Shown here: positions 54,114 through 64,000 of the stretch, piece by piece
How positions within the stretch are numbered: position 1 is the stretch's first letter
Layout of the letters: the number at the start of each line of letters is the position of its first letter
DNA from: Maribacter arenosus
Lineage (GTDB): Bacteria; Bacteroidota; Bacteroidia; Flavobacteriales; Flavobacteriaceae
Assembly (NCBI RefSeq): GCF_014610845.1
Contig: NZ_JABTCG010000004.1
Coordinates: 186,001 to 250,000, forward strand
Length of the DNA: 64,000 nucleotides
Direction: 5' to 3'
Made by a program: the position numbers and the translations under genes
The notes under the pieces: generated by a model
The model's database searches: none
What the model was told of the DNA's origin: nothing
The model's input: the letters and a program-made list of their open reading frames with translations, nothing else

Positions 54114-55268
54114 ATGGGAACAAAAGATTTAAAATTCAATAGCAAAACCATTCATGGGGGCCAATACCCCGATAAGGCTTATGGTGCGGTAATGCCTCCG
54201 ATATACCAAACTTCGACCTATGCCCAAACTACGCCTGGAGGGCATAAAGGATTTGTATATTCCCGTAGTGCAAATCCTACCCGTTCGGCATTGGAGAACG
54301 CATTGGCCAGTATTGAAAACGGACAATACGGACTTGCCTTTGCTAGTGGCTTGGCTGCTATTGATGCCGTAATTAAATTACTAAATCCGGGGGACGAAGT
54401 AGTGTGTACAAATGATCTTTATGGAGGCAGTTATCGTCTTTTTAAACGGATATTCTCGAAGTACGGTATTGTGTTTCATTTTGTGGATATGCAAGTGCCT
54501 GGGAATTTGGAGCATTATATCAATAAAAGAACAAAACTGATTTGGGTTGAAACCCCGACCAACCCTATGATGAAAATCATAGACATTAAGGCGGTCGCGG
54601 CAATTGCGAAAAAATACCAAATGCTCTTTGTGGTCGATAATACCTTTGCTACTCCCTATTTACAGCAACCTTTGGACTTAGGAGCCGATATTGTAATGCA
54701 CTCCGCAACCAAGTATCTTGGCGGGCATAGTGATGTTGTTGCAGGGGGACTTATAGTAAAAGGGAAGGCTCTGGCAGATCGGCTTTATTTTATTCAAAAT
54801 GCGAGTGGAGCGGTTTGTGGCCCCATGGATAGTTTTTTGGTGCTGAGAGGAATAAAGACATTGCATGTTCGTATGCAAAGACATTGTGAAAATGCCAGTT
54901 ATGTTGCTAATTATCTAAACAAGCATCCTAAAATTCAGCATGTCTACTGGCCCGGATTCAAAGATCATCAAAACCACGATATCGCCAAAGAACAAATGAA
55001 GGAGTTCGGTGGTATGATTTCCTTTATTCCCAAAGGAAGCAATATTGATGAAACCATAAGAATTGTGGAAAAATTGAAATTGTTCACCTTGGCAGAATCA
55101 TTGGGAGGGGTCGAAAGCCTGGTCGGTCATCCCGCTAGCATGTCGCATGCCGGTATTCCCAAGGAGGAACGTGAAAAAGTTGGGGTTTTAGATGAGTTGA
55201 TCCGTTTGAGTGTGGGTATTGAGGACAAGGATGACCTTTTAGCCGATCTAGAACAGGCTTTGATGTAA
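54114..55268 (+). CDS. Cystathionine gamma-synthase / trans-sulfuration PLP enzyme
   Basis: 384 residues. PLP fold type I of the Cys/Met metabolism family: YSRSANPTR (49-57), WVETPTNP, PLP-binding Lys200 in SATKYLGGHSD, SLGGVESLVGHP and SVGIED. Could be cystathionine gamma-synthase, gamma-lyase or beta-lyase; sequence alone does not separate them and no met genes adjoin. Divergent from the DUF3298 lipoprotein. Confidence 0.88.
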   Translation: MGTKDLKFNSKTIHGGQYPDKAYGAVMPPIYQTSTYAQTTPGGHKGFVYSRSANPTRSALENALASIENGQYGLAFASGLAAIDAVIKLLNPGDEVVCTNDLYGGSYRLFKRIFSKYGIVFHFVDMQVPGNLEHYINKRTKLIWVETPTNPMMKIIDIKAVAAIAKKYQMLFVVDNTFATPYLQQPLDLGADIVMHSATKYLGGHSDVVAGGLIVKGKALADRLYFIQNASGAVCGPMDSFLVLRGIKTLHVRMQRHCENASYVANYLNKHPKIQHVYWPGFKDHQNHDIAKEQMKEFGGMISFIPKGSNIDETIRIVEKLKLFTLAESLGGVESLVGHPASMSHAGIPKEEREKVGVLDELIRLSVGIEDKDDLLADLEQALM

Positions 55269-55404
55269 CGTATTAATAAATTTTCAGACACCGACAGACC
55301 GTTCATTAACCAGAAGGATTGAACATTATACAATTGGCATCCGACAAACTAAAACATTTTTACAGTATTTTTAAAAAAACAGGGTTTAAATTATAGGAAT
55401 ATTA

Positions 55405-55412
55405 TAATTTTG
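55405..55412 (+). promoter_or_regulatory. -7 box TAATTTTG upstream of gdhA
   Basis: Perfect TAnnTTTG, 47 nt before the gdhA ATG. No TTTG at the standard distance upstream. Confidence 0.4.
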
Positions 55413-55453
55413 CCGTTATATTCTAAATTCAATAAAACTAAAAGTATAATTGA

Positions 55454-56803
<1,350 letters not shown>

Positions 56804-56825
56804 ATCATAGTCCAAAACAATTGAT

Positions 56826-56863
56826 AAAAGGGAAGTTTCCGTGAGGATACTTCCCTTTTTTAT
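56826..56863 (+). terminator. Rho-independent terminator of gdhA
   Basis: AAAAGGGAAG pairs with CTTCCCTTTT around a 14-nt loop, followed by a T-run; 23 nt after the gdhA stop. Confidence 0.85.
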
Positions 56864-56953
56864 TTGAAATACATTTTTAAGTATAATATTACATATCCCT
56901 GCTATGGTGATTTTTGGAAGGTCTTTTTTATGTCTATTTCATTTAGATAACTT

Positions 56954-56961
56954 TATCTTTG
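56954..56961 (+). promoter_or_regulatory. -7 box TATCTTTG upstream of recO
   Basis: Perfect TAnnTTTG ending 20 nt before the recO ATG; the upstream TTTG box is not at the standard distance. Confidence 0.45.
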
Positions 56962-56981
56962 GGTTTTGCTAATAACCCATC

Positions 56982-57701
56982 ATGCAGGTAACTACAAAAG
57001 CTATTGTTTTATCGGTCTTAAAATATGGTGACACGAGCCTGATCGTCAAGGCCTTTACACTATCCGATGGACTAAAAACATACTTGCTCAAAGGGGTGCT
57101 TACAACCAAAAGAGGAAAATTAAAATCGGCCTATTTTCAACCCTTGACGCAGTTGGAATTAGTCGCTAACCATAAGAACAAAGGTACTTTGGAATCGATA
57201 AGGGAAGTTAGGGTATCCTATCACTATCAAACCTTGCATTCCGAGATTTCAAAGAATGCCATAACCCTTTTTTTAGCAGAAATGTTGACAAACAGCATAC
57301 AGGAAGAAGAATGTAACGAGGGACTTTTCCATTATGTGGAAAGTGCCCTTCAATGGCTTGATGCTAATATCGAAATCACCAACTTCCACATTTATTTCTT
57401 GATAGATCTCACGAAGTATTTGGGCTTCTATCCTGATGTTACAAACCTATCCAAGATTCATTTTGACCTGTTGGAGGGGGAATTCACCGATACCACTACC
57501 TTAAACCCAATGATCACTGGCGAAAATTTAATTTTCTTCAAAAGGTTTTTAGGCATAAATTTTGAGGATATTCATAAAGTAAAGATGAAGAAGGCCAACA
57601 GACAGCAGTTACTGCAGACTATAGTCCTTTATTTTGAACTACATTTGCAGGGTTTTCGAAAACCCAAGTCACTCGCTATTTTAAATCAAGTTTTCAGTTA
57701 G
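56982..57701 (+). CDS. recO: DNA repair protein RecO
   Basis: 239 residues. Mediates RecA loading on SSB-coated DNA with RecR. N-terminal OB fold (TTKAIVLSVLKYGDTSLIVKAFTLSDGLKTYLLKGV), then a helical domain with LLEGEFTDTT. The zinc-binding cysteines of some RecO proteins are absent, as seen in Bacteroidota. The TonB-receptor gene starts 1 nt after the stop, so these are cotranscribed. Confidence 0.92.
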   Translation: MQVTTKAIVLSVLKYGDTSLIVKAFTLSDGLKTYLLKGVLTTKRGKLKSAYFQPLTQLELVANHKNKGTLESIREVRVSYHYQTLHSEISKNAITLFLAEMLTNSIQEEECNEGLFHYVESALQWLDANIEITNFHIYFLIDLTKYLGFYPDVTNLSKIHFDLLEGEFTDTTTLNPMITGENLIFFKRFLGINFEDIHKVKMKKANRQQLLQTIVLYFELHLQGFRKPKSLAILNQVFS

Positions 57702-57702
57702 C

Positions 57703-60114
57703 ATGAACAAAGTAGTATACATCTTGTTTTTCTTGATTTTTACTACCGTTTCAGCACAAGAGGTCGAGATTCTGGATTATTATTCCAAGGAGGCAATTGT
57801 GAACGTTGCCGTATTCAATAATGACAAGTCCAAAACAGCACTTTCAGACCTTGATGGCAAATGTGATATTTCACATTTCGACACCAATGAACGAATTACC
57901 TTCAAACATTTGAGTTATGAGGTTTATAAGGTCACCAAATCACAGATTTTAAAGAACAATTCCCTTGTATTGATGGTTTTAAAACCTGAGCAGCTAGATG
58001 AAGTAGTCATGTCAATTTCGAAATGGGAACAGCAGAAAAAGGACATTCCCCATAAAATAGTTTCTTTAAATGCTAGGGCCATAGCATTTACCAACCCACA
58101 AACCTCTGCGGATTTACTCCAGAATAGCGGAAAGGTATTTGTGCAGAAAAGCCAACTAGGGGGGGGGAGCCCAATGATCAGGGGCTTTGCGACCAATAGA
58201 TTGTTGTTGACCGTCGATGGTGTGCGCATGAACAATGCCATTTTCCGTGGCGGAAATCTTCAAAATGTCATCTCTATAGATCCCTTTACTATAAAGAAAA
58301 CCGAAGTTATTTTTGGTCCCGGTTCGGTTATTTATGGAAGCGATGCCTTGGGTGGGGTCATGAACTTTTATTCAAAAGAAGCAACACTATCCACGAAAGA
58401 CAGTCTTTTGTTCACAGGGAATACCAACTTAAGATATTCATCGGCCAATAATGAAAAAACCACACATATAGATTTCAATTTAGGAAAAAGAAAATGGGCT
58501 TATTTAACCAGTTTTTCCTATAGTACTTTTGATGATTTGAAGATGGGATCCCATGGCCCGGAGGCTTATCTAAGAAACGCTTATGTTAGCACCCAGGACG
58601 GGGTCGATGCCCTGGTAACAAACAACAACCCTCAAAAACAGGTACCTACAGGATATGATCAGTGGAACCTTATGCAGAAAATCACGCATAAGCCCAACAA
58701 TTATTGGGATCTGGATATAGGATTGTTCTATTCTGAAACTTCCGACTATTCACGCTACGACAGATTGATCGGACCGAACAGTGAAGGCAATGGCCTCCAC
58801 TCTGCTGAATGGTACTACGGACCCCAGAAATGGTTTATGGGAAATGTACAGTTGAACAAAAAAGGAAAGGGCAAGTTTTATGACGGACTTAGAATTACCA
58901 CTGCGTATCAATATTTTGAGGAAAGCAGAAACAATCGAGGATTTCAAGACCCCATTTTATATTCTACGAAGGAAATGGTCAATGCCCTTTCGACCAATGT
59001 CGATTTTGAGAACAAGAAAATAGGTGACCTTCGATTGTACTATGGAGCATCTTATATTTATAACAATGTGAATTCAGGTGGGAGCCAGAAAGACATTAGC
59101 ACGAATGTGGTTTCTGATGCACCTTCCCGCTATCCCGATGGTTCGTCATGGCAAACGGCTGCGGCTTATTTGACTGGGGAATATAAGGCAATGCCCAATT
59201 TCTCCCTACTTTCAGGATTGAGATACAGCCATGTTTGGATCGATGCCGAATTTGACAAAACCTTTTATCCTTTTCCTTTTGATGATGCCGATCTAAGTAC
59301 AGGGGCTCTTACAGGAAGTATAGGTTTTAGCTGGTTTCCTAGGGCCAATTTGCAGATAACGCTAAATGGGGCAACTGGTTTTCGGTCCCCAAATATCGAT
59401 GATATAGGAAAGGTCTTCGACTCTGAACCGGGCTCTGTTGTGGTTCCCAACCCAGATTTGGAGCCCGAATATGCCTATAATATGGAGCTTGGAATAAAGA
59501 AGAATTATAAAGACAAATTGGTTTTTAAAGGGGCAGCATTTTACACCTATTTGGTAGATGCCTTGGTAAGAAGGGATTACCTATTCAATGGGGAACCCCA
59601 AATTGAGTACAATGGCGAATTGAGCAATGTTCAGGCCATGCAAAATGCAGCCAAGGCGTATGTATATGGTTTCGAATTTGGTTTGGAAGCCGTTTTGACC
59701 GAAAATATATCCCTGGTGTCAAACCTTACATTGACCGAAGGTGTCGAAGAGGAAGCGGATGGCACCGATTCACCTGCAAGGCATGTGCCCCCTACATTTG
59801 GTGATGTTCATCTTATTTTTAGAAATCAAAATCTAAAAACAGATTTGTTTTTGAATTATAATGGTGAAATAACGAATGATGATTTGGCTACCTCTGAACA
59901 GGAAAAAACCTATATCTATGCCAAGGATGCTAACGGCTTGCCCTATGCCCCGTCATGGTACACTTTGAATTTTCGTACCCAATACGAGCTGAACAAGGAA
60001 TGGCGTATCGGCTGTAGTCTAGAGAATATAACCAATCAACGATATAGATCCTATTCCTCGGGGATAGCAGCTCCGGGCACCAATCTTATCATTGGTGTTA
60101 GCTATAGTTTTTAA
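57703..60114 (+). CDS. TonB-dependent outer-membrane receptor (heme/siderophore-type layout)
   Basis: 803 residues. Signal peptide, short carboxypeptidase-regulatory-like domain (about 20-105), plug (about 115-230: GGGSPMIRGFATNRLLLTVDGVRMNNAIFRGGNLQNVISID, IKKTEVIFGPGSVIYGSDALGGVMNF) and beta barrel to a terminal Phe (GVSYSF). The plug motifs match the HemR/hemoglobin-receptor and colicin-receptor branch rather than the SusC branch; the ligand is inference. Followed by a strong terminator. Confidence 0.9.
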   Translation: MNKVVYILFFLIFTTVSAQEVEILDYYSKEAIVNVAVFNNDKSKTALSDLDGKCDISHFDTNERITFKHLSYEVYKVTKSQILKNNSLVLMVLKPEQLDEVVMSISKWEQQKKDIPHKIVSLNARAIAFTNPQTSADLLQNSGKVFVQKSQLGGGSPMIRGFATNRLLLTVDGVRMNNAIFRGGNLQNVISIDPFTIKKTEVIFGPGSVIYGSDALGGVMNFYSKEATLSTKDSLLFTGNTNLRYSSANNEKTTHIDFNLGKRKWAYLTSFSYSTFDDLKMGSHGPEAYLRNAYVSTQDGVDALVTNNNPQKQVPTGYDQWNLMQKITHKPNNYWDLDIGLFYSETSDYSRYDRLIGPNSEGNGLHSAEWYYGPQKWFMGNVQLNKKGKGKFYDGLRITTAYQYFEESRNNRGFQDPILYSTKEMVNALSTNVDFENKKIGDLRLYYGASYIYNNVNSGGSQKDISTNVVSDAPSRYPDGSSWQTAAAYLTGEYKAMPNFSLLSGLRYSHVWIDAEFDKTFYPFPFDDADLSTGALTGSIGFSWFPRANLQITLNGATGFRSPNIDDIGKVFDSEPGSVVVPNPDLEPEYAYNMELGIKKNYKDKLVFKGAAFYTYLVDALVRRDYLFNGEPQIEYNGELSNVQAMQNAAKAYVYGFEFGLEAVLTENISLVSNLTLTEGVEEEADGTDSPARHVPPTFGDVHLIFRNQNLKTDLFLNYNGEITNDDLATSEQEKTYIYAKDANGLPYAPSWYTLNFRTQYELNKEWRIGCSLENITNQRYRSYSSGIAAPGTNLIIGVSYSF

Positions 60115-60119
60115 CAAAA

Positions 60120-60147
60120 AAAACCCTGACGGTAACGTCAGGGTTTT
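60120..60147. terminator. Rho-independent terminator
   Basis: AAAACCCTGACG (60120-60131) and CGTCAGGGTTTT (60136-60147), twelve perfect pairs around GTAA, with A and T runs on both sides; serves the TonB receptor and the convergent Ala/Glu-rich lipoprotein. Confidence 0.9.
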
Positions 60148-60166
60148 GTACGATTAGGTTATACAC

Positions 60167-60499
60167 CTAGTTTTTAATCTCTTTTTTTACTTCTTTAGCC
60201 GTTTCTTTGACTTTATCGGCAGCTTCGTTAGCGGCGTCTTTTACGTCCTCACCAGCTGCTTTTACTTTGTCAGCGGCTTCATCGGCAGCGTCCTTAACCT
60301 CTTCAGCTGCATTTTCACCGGCTTCCATAACATCGTCGGCAGCTTCACCAGCTTTATCCATTATATCGTCAGCAGCTTCACCCATGGCCTCACCAGCCTC
60401 TTCGGTAGCATCCTGCGCTTTTTCAGCGGTTTCCCTACATGATACGAATGATACACTCATGGCGATCATTAAAATTGCACTTAAAACTAATTTTTTCAT
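60167..60499 (-). CDS. Ala/Glu/Asp-rich repeat lipoprotein (LEA-like)
   Basis: 110 residues. Lipobox FVSC (C21). The mature part is built from near-11-residue repeats of the type AADxxxDKAGE / EVKDAADEAADKVK, predicted to form an amphipathic helix like LEA or apolipoprotein repeats. No enzyme motif. Such proteins may protect or space the envelope; function unknown. The opposite-strand Ser/Ala frame is a shadow. Confidence 0.75.
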   Translation of the reverse strand: MKKLVLSAILMIAMSVSFVSCRETAEKAQDATEEAGEAMGEAADDIMDKAGEAADDVMEAGENAAEEVKDAADEAADKVKAAGEDVKDAANEAADKVKETAKEVKKEIKN

Positions 60500-60649
60500 T
60501 TTGTTTTGGATTTTATGTATTTAATTTCAATTCTTAAGATATACGTACGATAGTGACTTTTGGATGCTTTATTTTAACATTTGCCGCATAACACCCTAAC
60601 TACCTGTATTTCATTTGGTATAATATGGAGTTAATTCAATCTAAATTTA

Positions 60650-60657
60650 TAATTTTG
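60650..60657 (+). promoter_or_regulatory. -7 box TAATTTTG upstream of ileS
   Basis: Perfect TAnnTTTG, 33 nt before the ileS ATG. No T-box leader seen in the short upstream region. Confidence 0.45.
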
Positions 60658-60690
60658 CAGCCTTATTAAAAATGCAATATTAGAGATAAG

Positions 60691-63600
60691 ATGAAGTTTG
60701 AAGGATACAAAAGTTTGGATCTACCAAGAGTCGCAAAGGAAGAACTCCAATACTGGAAAGAACACTCCATTTTCGAAAAAAGTGTATCCAGTAGGGCAGG
60801 TAATCCTAACTATGTATTTTATGAAGGACCACCTTCGGCAAATGGCATGCCCGGTATTCATCATGTGATCGCTAGAACGATAAAGGACATCTTTCCACGC
60901 TATAAGACCATGAAGGGTTTCCAAGTAAAACGAAAAGCGGGTTGGGACACCCATGGCCTTCCCATTGAATTGGGAGTAGAGAAAGAATTGGGTATCACCA
61001 AAGAGGATATCGGAGTAAAGATTTCTGTGGAAGCCTATAATGAGGCCTGTAAAAAAGCCGTGATGCGATATACCGATGTTTGGAACGAAATGACCGAACG
61101 AATTGGCTATTGGGTAGACATGGAAGACCCCTATATTACCTATAAGTCCAAATATATGGAATCTGTCTGGTGGCTCTTAAAGCAGATCTATGACAAAGGC
61201 TTGATTTATAAGGGATATACCATACAGCCATATTCCCCCAAGGCAGGAACAGGATTAAGTTCGCATGAACTGAATCAACCCGGCACCTACCAAGATATTA
61301 CCGATACGACCGTGACCGCCCAGTTCAAGGTAATCAAAGAGACTTTGCCTGGCATATGGGATGATGTAATAGGTGATATCCATATATTGGCGTGGACCAC
61401 TACACCTTGGACACTTCCTTCAAACACCGCCTTGACAATAGGCCCCAAAATCGATTATGTTCTGGTAAGGACATTCAATCAATATACCTTTGAGCCTACA
61501 CATGTGGTATTGGCCAAAAACCTGGTGGCCAAACAGTTTAGTGGAAAGTTCTTTGAGTCAAATGAGGAGAGTGATTTTTTAAATTATTCCAGTGATGACA
61601 AGAAAATCCCATATAAGATCATCAAAAAAGTAGCTGGGAAAGATCTGATCGGAATTCGGTACGAGCAACTACTGCCTTATACCTTACCTTATCAAAATCC
61701 AGAAAATGCCTTTAGGGTCATCGCAGGTGATTTTGTTACTACGGAAGACGGTACCGGTATCGTACATACGGCACCAACCTTTGGTGCTGATGATGCCATG
61801 GTAGCCAAACAGGCGAAACCGGAAGTACCACCCATGTTGGTGTTGGATGAGAATAAAAACCCAGTACCCTTGGTTGATTTGCAAGGCAGGTTTAGGCCCG
61901 AAATGAAGGAGTTGGGCGGTAAATACGTTAAGAACGAATATTACGAAGATGGAGAGGCTCCCGAACGTTCTGTCGATGTTGAAATCGCGATTAAACTAAA
62001 AGAAGAGAATAAGGCCTTTAAGGTTGAAAAATACGTTCATAGTTATCCCAACTGTTGGCGCACAGATAAGCCTATTTTGTATTACCCTTTGGATTCTTGG
62101 TTCATAAAGATTACCGACATTAAGGATCGTATGTTCGAATTGAACCAGACCATAAACTGGAAGCCCAAGGCCACAGGGGAGGGTCGGTTTGGGAACTGGT
62201 TGGCGAATGCCAATGATTGGAACCTCTCCCGTTCACGATATTGGGGCGTCCCATTACCGATTTGGCGTACAGAGGATGGCTCTGAAGAAATGATCATCGG
62301 TTCAGTCGGGGAACTAAAAGCAGAAATGGCCAAGGCTGTTGAAGCTGGGGTTTTGAAAGCGGATATTTTCAACGATTTTGTCGTTGGCGATATGAGTGAA
62401 GGGAATTATGAAAAAATAGACCTTCATAAAAACATCGTGGATCAAATTATCTTGGTATCAGCGTCAGGAAAGCCGATGAAACGGGAAAGTGATTTGATAG
62501 ATGTTTGGTTCGATAGTGGGTCCATGCCCTATGCCCAATGGCACTATCCTTTTGAAAATCGGGATTTGATAGATAAGGGCGAGAGTTTCCCTGCAGATTT
62601 TATTGCAGAGGGTGTTGACCAAACACGTGGTTGGTTTTATACCTTACACGCCATTGCAACCATGGTATTTGATTCTGTAGCCTATAAAAATGTGGTTTCG
62701 AATGGACTGGTACTCGATAAGGATGGTAAGAAAATGTCGAAACGCCTTGGGAATGCTGTTGATCCTTTTGAGACTATGGACCAGCATGGGCCAGATGCCA
62801 CACGTTGGTACATGATTTCAAATGCCAACCCATGGGACAATCTCAAATTTGACATCGAAGGAATCGTTGAGGTAAAACGAAAGTTTTTTGGGACACTCTA
62901 TAATACCTATTCGTTTTTCGCTTTGTACGCGAATATAGACGAATTCTCTTATGCCGAGGAAAATATTCCTTTAAATGAACGGCCAGAAATTGACCGTTGG
63001 ATCTTATCGGAATTACATACATTGATCAAATTAGTCGATGAGGCCTATGCCGATTATGAACCTACCAAGGCCACGCGGGCTATTTCCGATTATGTTCAGG
63101 AAAACCTGAGTAACTGGTATGTTCGATTGTGTAGAAGACGTTTCTGGAAAGGGGATTATCAAAGGGATAAGATTTCGGCCTATCAAACATTGTACACATG
63201 TTTGATTACCGTAGCGAAATTATCGGCCCCGGTTGCACCTTTCTTTATGGACCGTTTGTATAAGGATATGACCAATACGACGTCTATCGACAAATTTGAA
63301 AGTGTGCATTTATCACATTTTCCGAAGTATGACGAATCGATGATCGATTCGGCTTTGCAAAGTAAGATGGCCAAAGCTCAAACGATTTCCTCTTTGGTAT
63401 TGTCCATACGCCAAAAAGAAAAAATCAAGGTGCGCCAACCCTTGCAAAGGATAATGATCCCAGTATTGGATGAAGTACAACGGAAAGAAATCGAAGCTGT
63501 TGCCGATCTGATCAAAACAGAAGTGAATGTAAAGGAAATTGAATTATTGGATGATGCTTCGGGAATACTAGTGAAGCAAATTAAACCGAATTTCAAGGTT

Positions 63601-64000
63601 TTAGGCCCAAAATTTGGTAAGGATATGAAAATGATAGCACAGCGAGTAAGTGCCTTAGGACAGGAAGATATCCAAAAAATTGAGCAAGAGGGCGAAATTT
63701 CTTTCCCCATCGAAAATAAAATTATTAAATTACAGTTACAGGATGTAGAGATCACTTCCCAAGACATTGAAGGGTGGTTGGTCGCCAGCCAAGGGCCATT
63801 GACAGTCGCCTTGGACGTAACTATAAGCGAAGATCTAAAAAAGGAAGGGATAGCTCGAGAACTCGTAAACAGGATTCAGAACATTAGAAAGGAATCAGGT
63901 TATGAAGTAACCGATAAAATTGACATAAAAATCCTAAAAGACGGACTCGTGGAAAATGCCGTTGAGAGCAACCTTACATATATTAAGGATGAAACGTTGA
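60691..64000 (+). CDS. ileS: Isoleucyl-tRNA synthetase, 3' end missing
   Basis: Open from ATG 60691 to the right edge (1103 codons); Bacteroidota homologues, from memory about 1130 residues, suggest only a few dozen residues are missing. Class I motifs: HIGH-type PPSANGMPGIHH (47-58) and KMSKR (681-685) in DGKKMSKRLGN; WDTHGLPIELGVEKELG and the CP1 editing region (AWTTTPWTLPSN, about 230-242). The anticodon-binding domain follows. Charges tRNA-Ile. Confidence 0.96.
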   Translation, partial: MKFEGYKSLDLPRVAKEELQYWKEHSIFEKSVSSRAGNPNYVFYEGPPSANGMPGIHHVIARTIKDIFPRYKTMKGFQVKRKAGWDTHGLPIELGVEKELGITKEDIGVKISVEAYNEACKKAVMRYTDVWNEMTERIGYWVDMEDPYITYKSKYMESVWWLLKQIYDKGLIYKGYTIQPYSPKAGTGLSSHELNQPGTYQDITDTTVTAQFKVIKETLPGIWDDVIGDIHILAWTTTPWTLPSNTALTIGPKIDYVLVRTFNQYTFEPTHVVLAKNLVAKQFSGKFFESNEESDFLNYSSDDKKIPYKIIKKVAGKDLIGIRYEQLLPYTLPYQNPENAFRVIAGDFVTTEDGTGIVHTAPTFGADDAMVAKQAKPEVPPMLVLDENKNPVPLVDLQGRFRPEMKELGGKYVKNEYYEDGEAPERSVDVEIAIKLKEENKAFKVEKYVHSYPNCWRTDKPILYYPLDSWFIKITDIKDRMFELNQTINWKPKATGEGRFGNWLANANDWNLSRSRYWGVPLPIWRTEDGSEEMIIGSVGELKAEMAKAVEAGVLKADIFNDFVVGDMSEGNYEKIDLHKNIVDQIILVSASGKPMKRESDLIDVWFDSGSMPYAQWHYPFENRDLIDKGESFPADFIAEGVDQTRGWFYTLHAIATMVFDSVAYKNVVSNGLVLDKDGKKMSKRLGNAVDPFETMDQHGPDATRWYMISNANPWDNLKFDIEGIVEVKRKFFGTLYNTYSFFALYANIDEFSYAEENIPLNERPEIDRWILSELHTLIKLVDEAYADYEPTKATRAISDYVQENLSNWYVRLCRRRFWKGDYQRDKISAYQTLYTCLITVAKLSAPVAPFFMDRLYKDMTNTTSIDKFESVHLSHFPKYDESMIDSALQSKMAKAQTISSLVLSIRQKEKIKVRQPLQRIMIPVLDEVQRKEIEAVADLIKTEVNVKEIELLDDASGILVKQIKPNFKVLGPKFGKDMKMIAQRVSALGQEDIQKIEQEGEISFPIENKIIKLQLQDVEITSQDIEGWLVASQGPLTVALDVTISEDLKKEGIARELVNRIQNIRKESGYEVTDKIDIKILKDGLVENAVESNLTYIKDETL

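Overview
The window is a stretch of chromosome from a member of the Bacteroidota, most likely a marine Flavobacteriaceae (Maribacter/Zobellia-like; the genus is inference). The evidence is the gene content: TonB-dependent receptors with STN and carboxypeptidase-regulatory domains, a DUF4249 lipoprotein, a PafA-type phosphatase, class II ribonucleotide reductase and many short-signal lipoproteins. Promoter boxes also fit the Bacteroidota TTTG-N19-TAnnTTTG pattern, Shine-Dalgarno sites are mostly absent, and TTG/GTG starts are common. The DNA is moderately AT-rich. I see no rRNA, tRNA, CRISPR array or classical insertion sequence.

Layout. 1-1.5 kb: 5' part of B12-dependent ribonucleotide reductase (runs off the left edge) behind a 20-bp palindrome. 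1.8-4.8 kb: SPFH protein, zinc-ribbon membrane protein and metallophosphatase in tandem. 4.9-6.5 kb: acyl-ACP desaturase and a membrane-anchored H3TH protein. 6.5-7.4 kb: a gene-poor stretch holding truncated N-termini of two genes. 7.5-10.6 kb: ALDH7 dehydrogenase, DUF1304, 3-hydroxyanthranilate dioxygenase and a CAP lipoprotein. 11-21.2 kb: a very large alpha-2-macroglobulin and its usual partner PBP1C, separated by four small genes. 21.3-25.6 kb: glpK and glpD facing gpsA. 25.7-32.6 kb: duplicated-domain lipoprotein, bestrophin-like channel, CotH-like protein, PafA-like phosphatase, and a divergent AraC/PhyH pair. 32.7-42.4 kb: SulP transporter, GH5 lipoprotein, ChrA, a cytochrome c gene broken by a UGA inside its heme motif, a YheT hydrolase, a nitronate-monooxygenase-like enzyme and a Gfo/Idh/MocA oxidoreductase. 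42.6-44.7 kb: thioesterase, a 416-bp unit with a GIY-YIG nuclease between perfect 26-bp inverted repeats, an EamA transporter and an ArsC-like protein. 44.8-51.4 kb: an outer-membrane operon (STN-TonB receptor, DUF4249 lipoprotein and two secreted proteins). 51.4-64 kb: beta-helix lipoprotein, DinB-like, DUF3298 lipoprotein, cystathionine gamma-synthase family enzyme, gdhA, recO plus a second TonB receptor, an Ala/Glu-rich lipoprotein and ileS (runs off the right edge).

How genes work together. glpK/glpD feed glycerol into dihydroxyacetone phosphate while gpsA supplies glycerol-3-phosphate. A2M and PBP1C probably form a periplasmic protease-trap and peptidoglycan-repair pair. The 44.8-51.4 kb genes form one uptake or surface system. 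The most unusual objects are the inverted-repeat-flanked GIY-YIG unit (43046-43461) and the UGA in the CXXCH motif (38926-38928).
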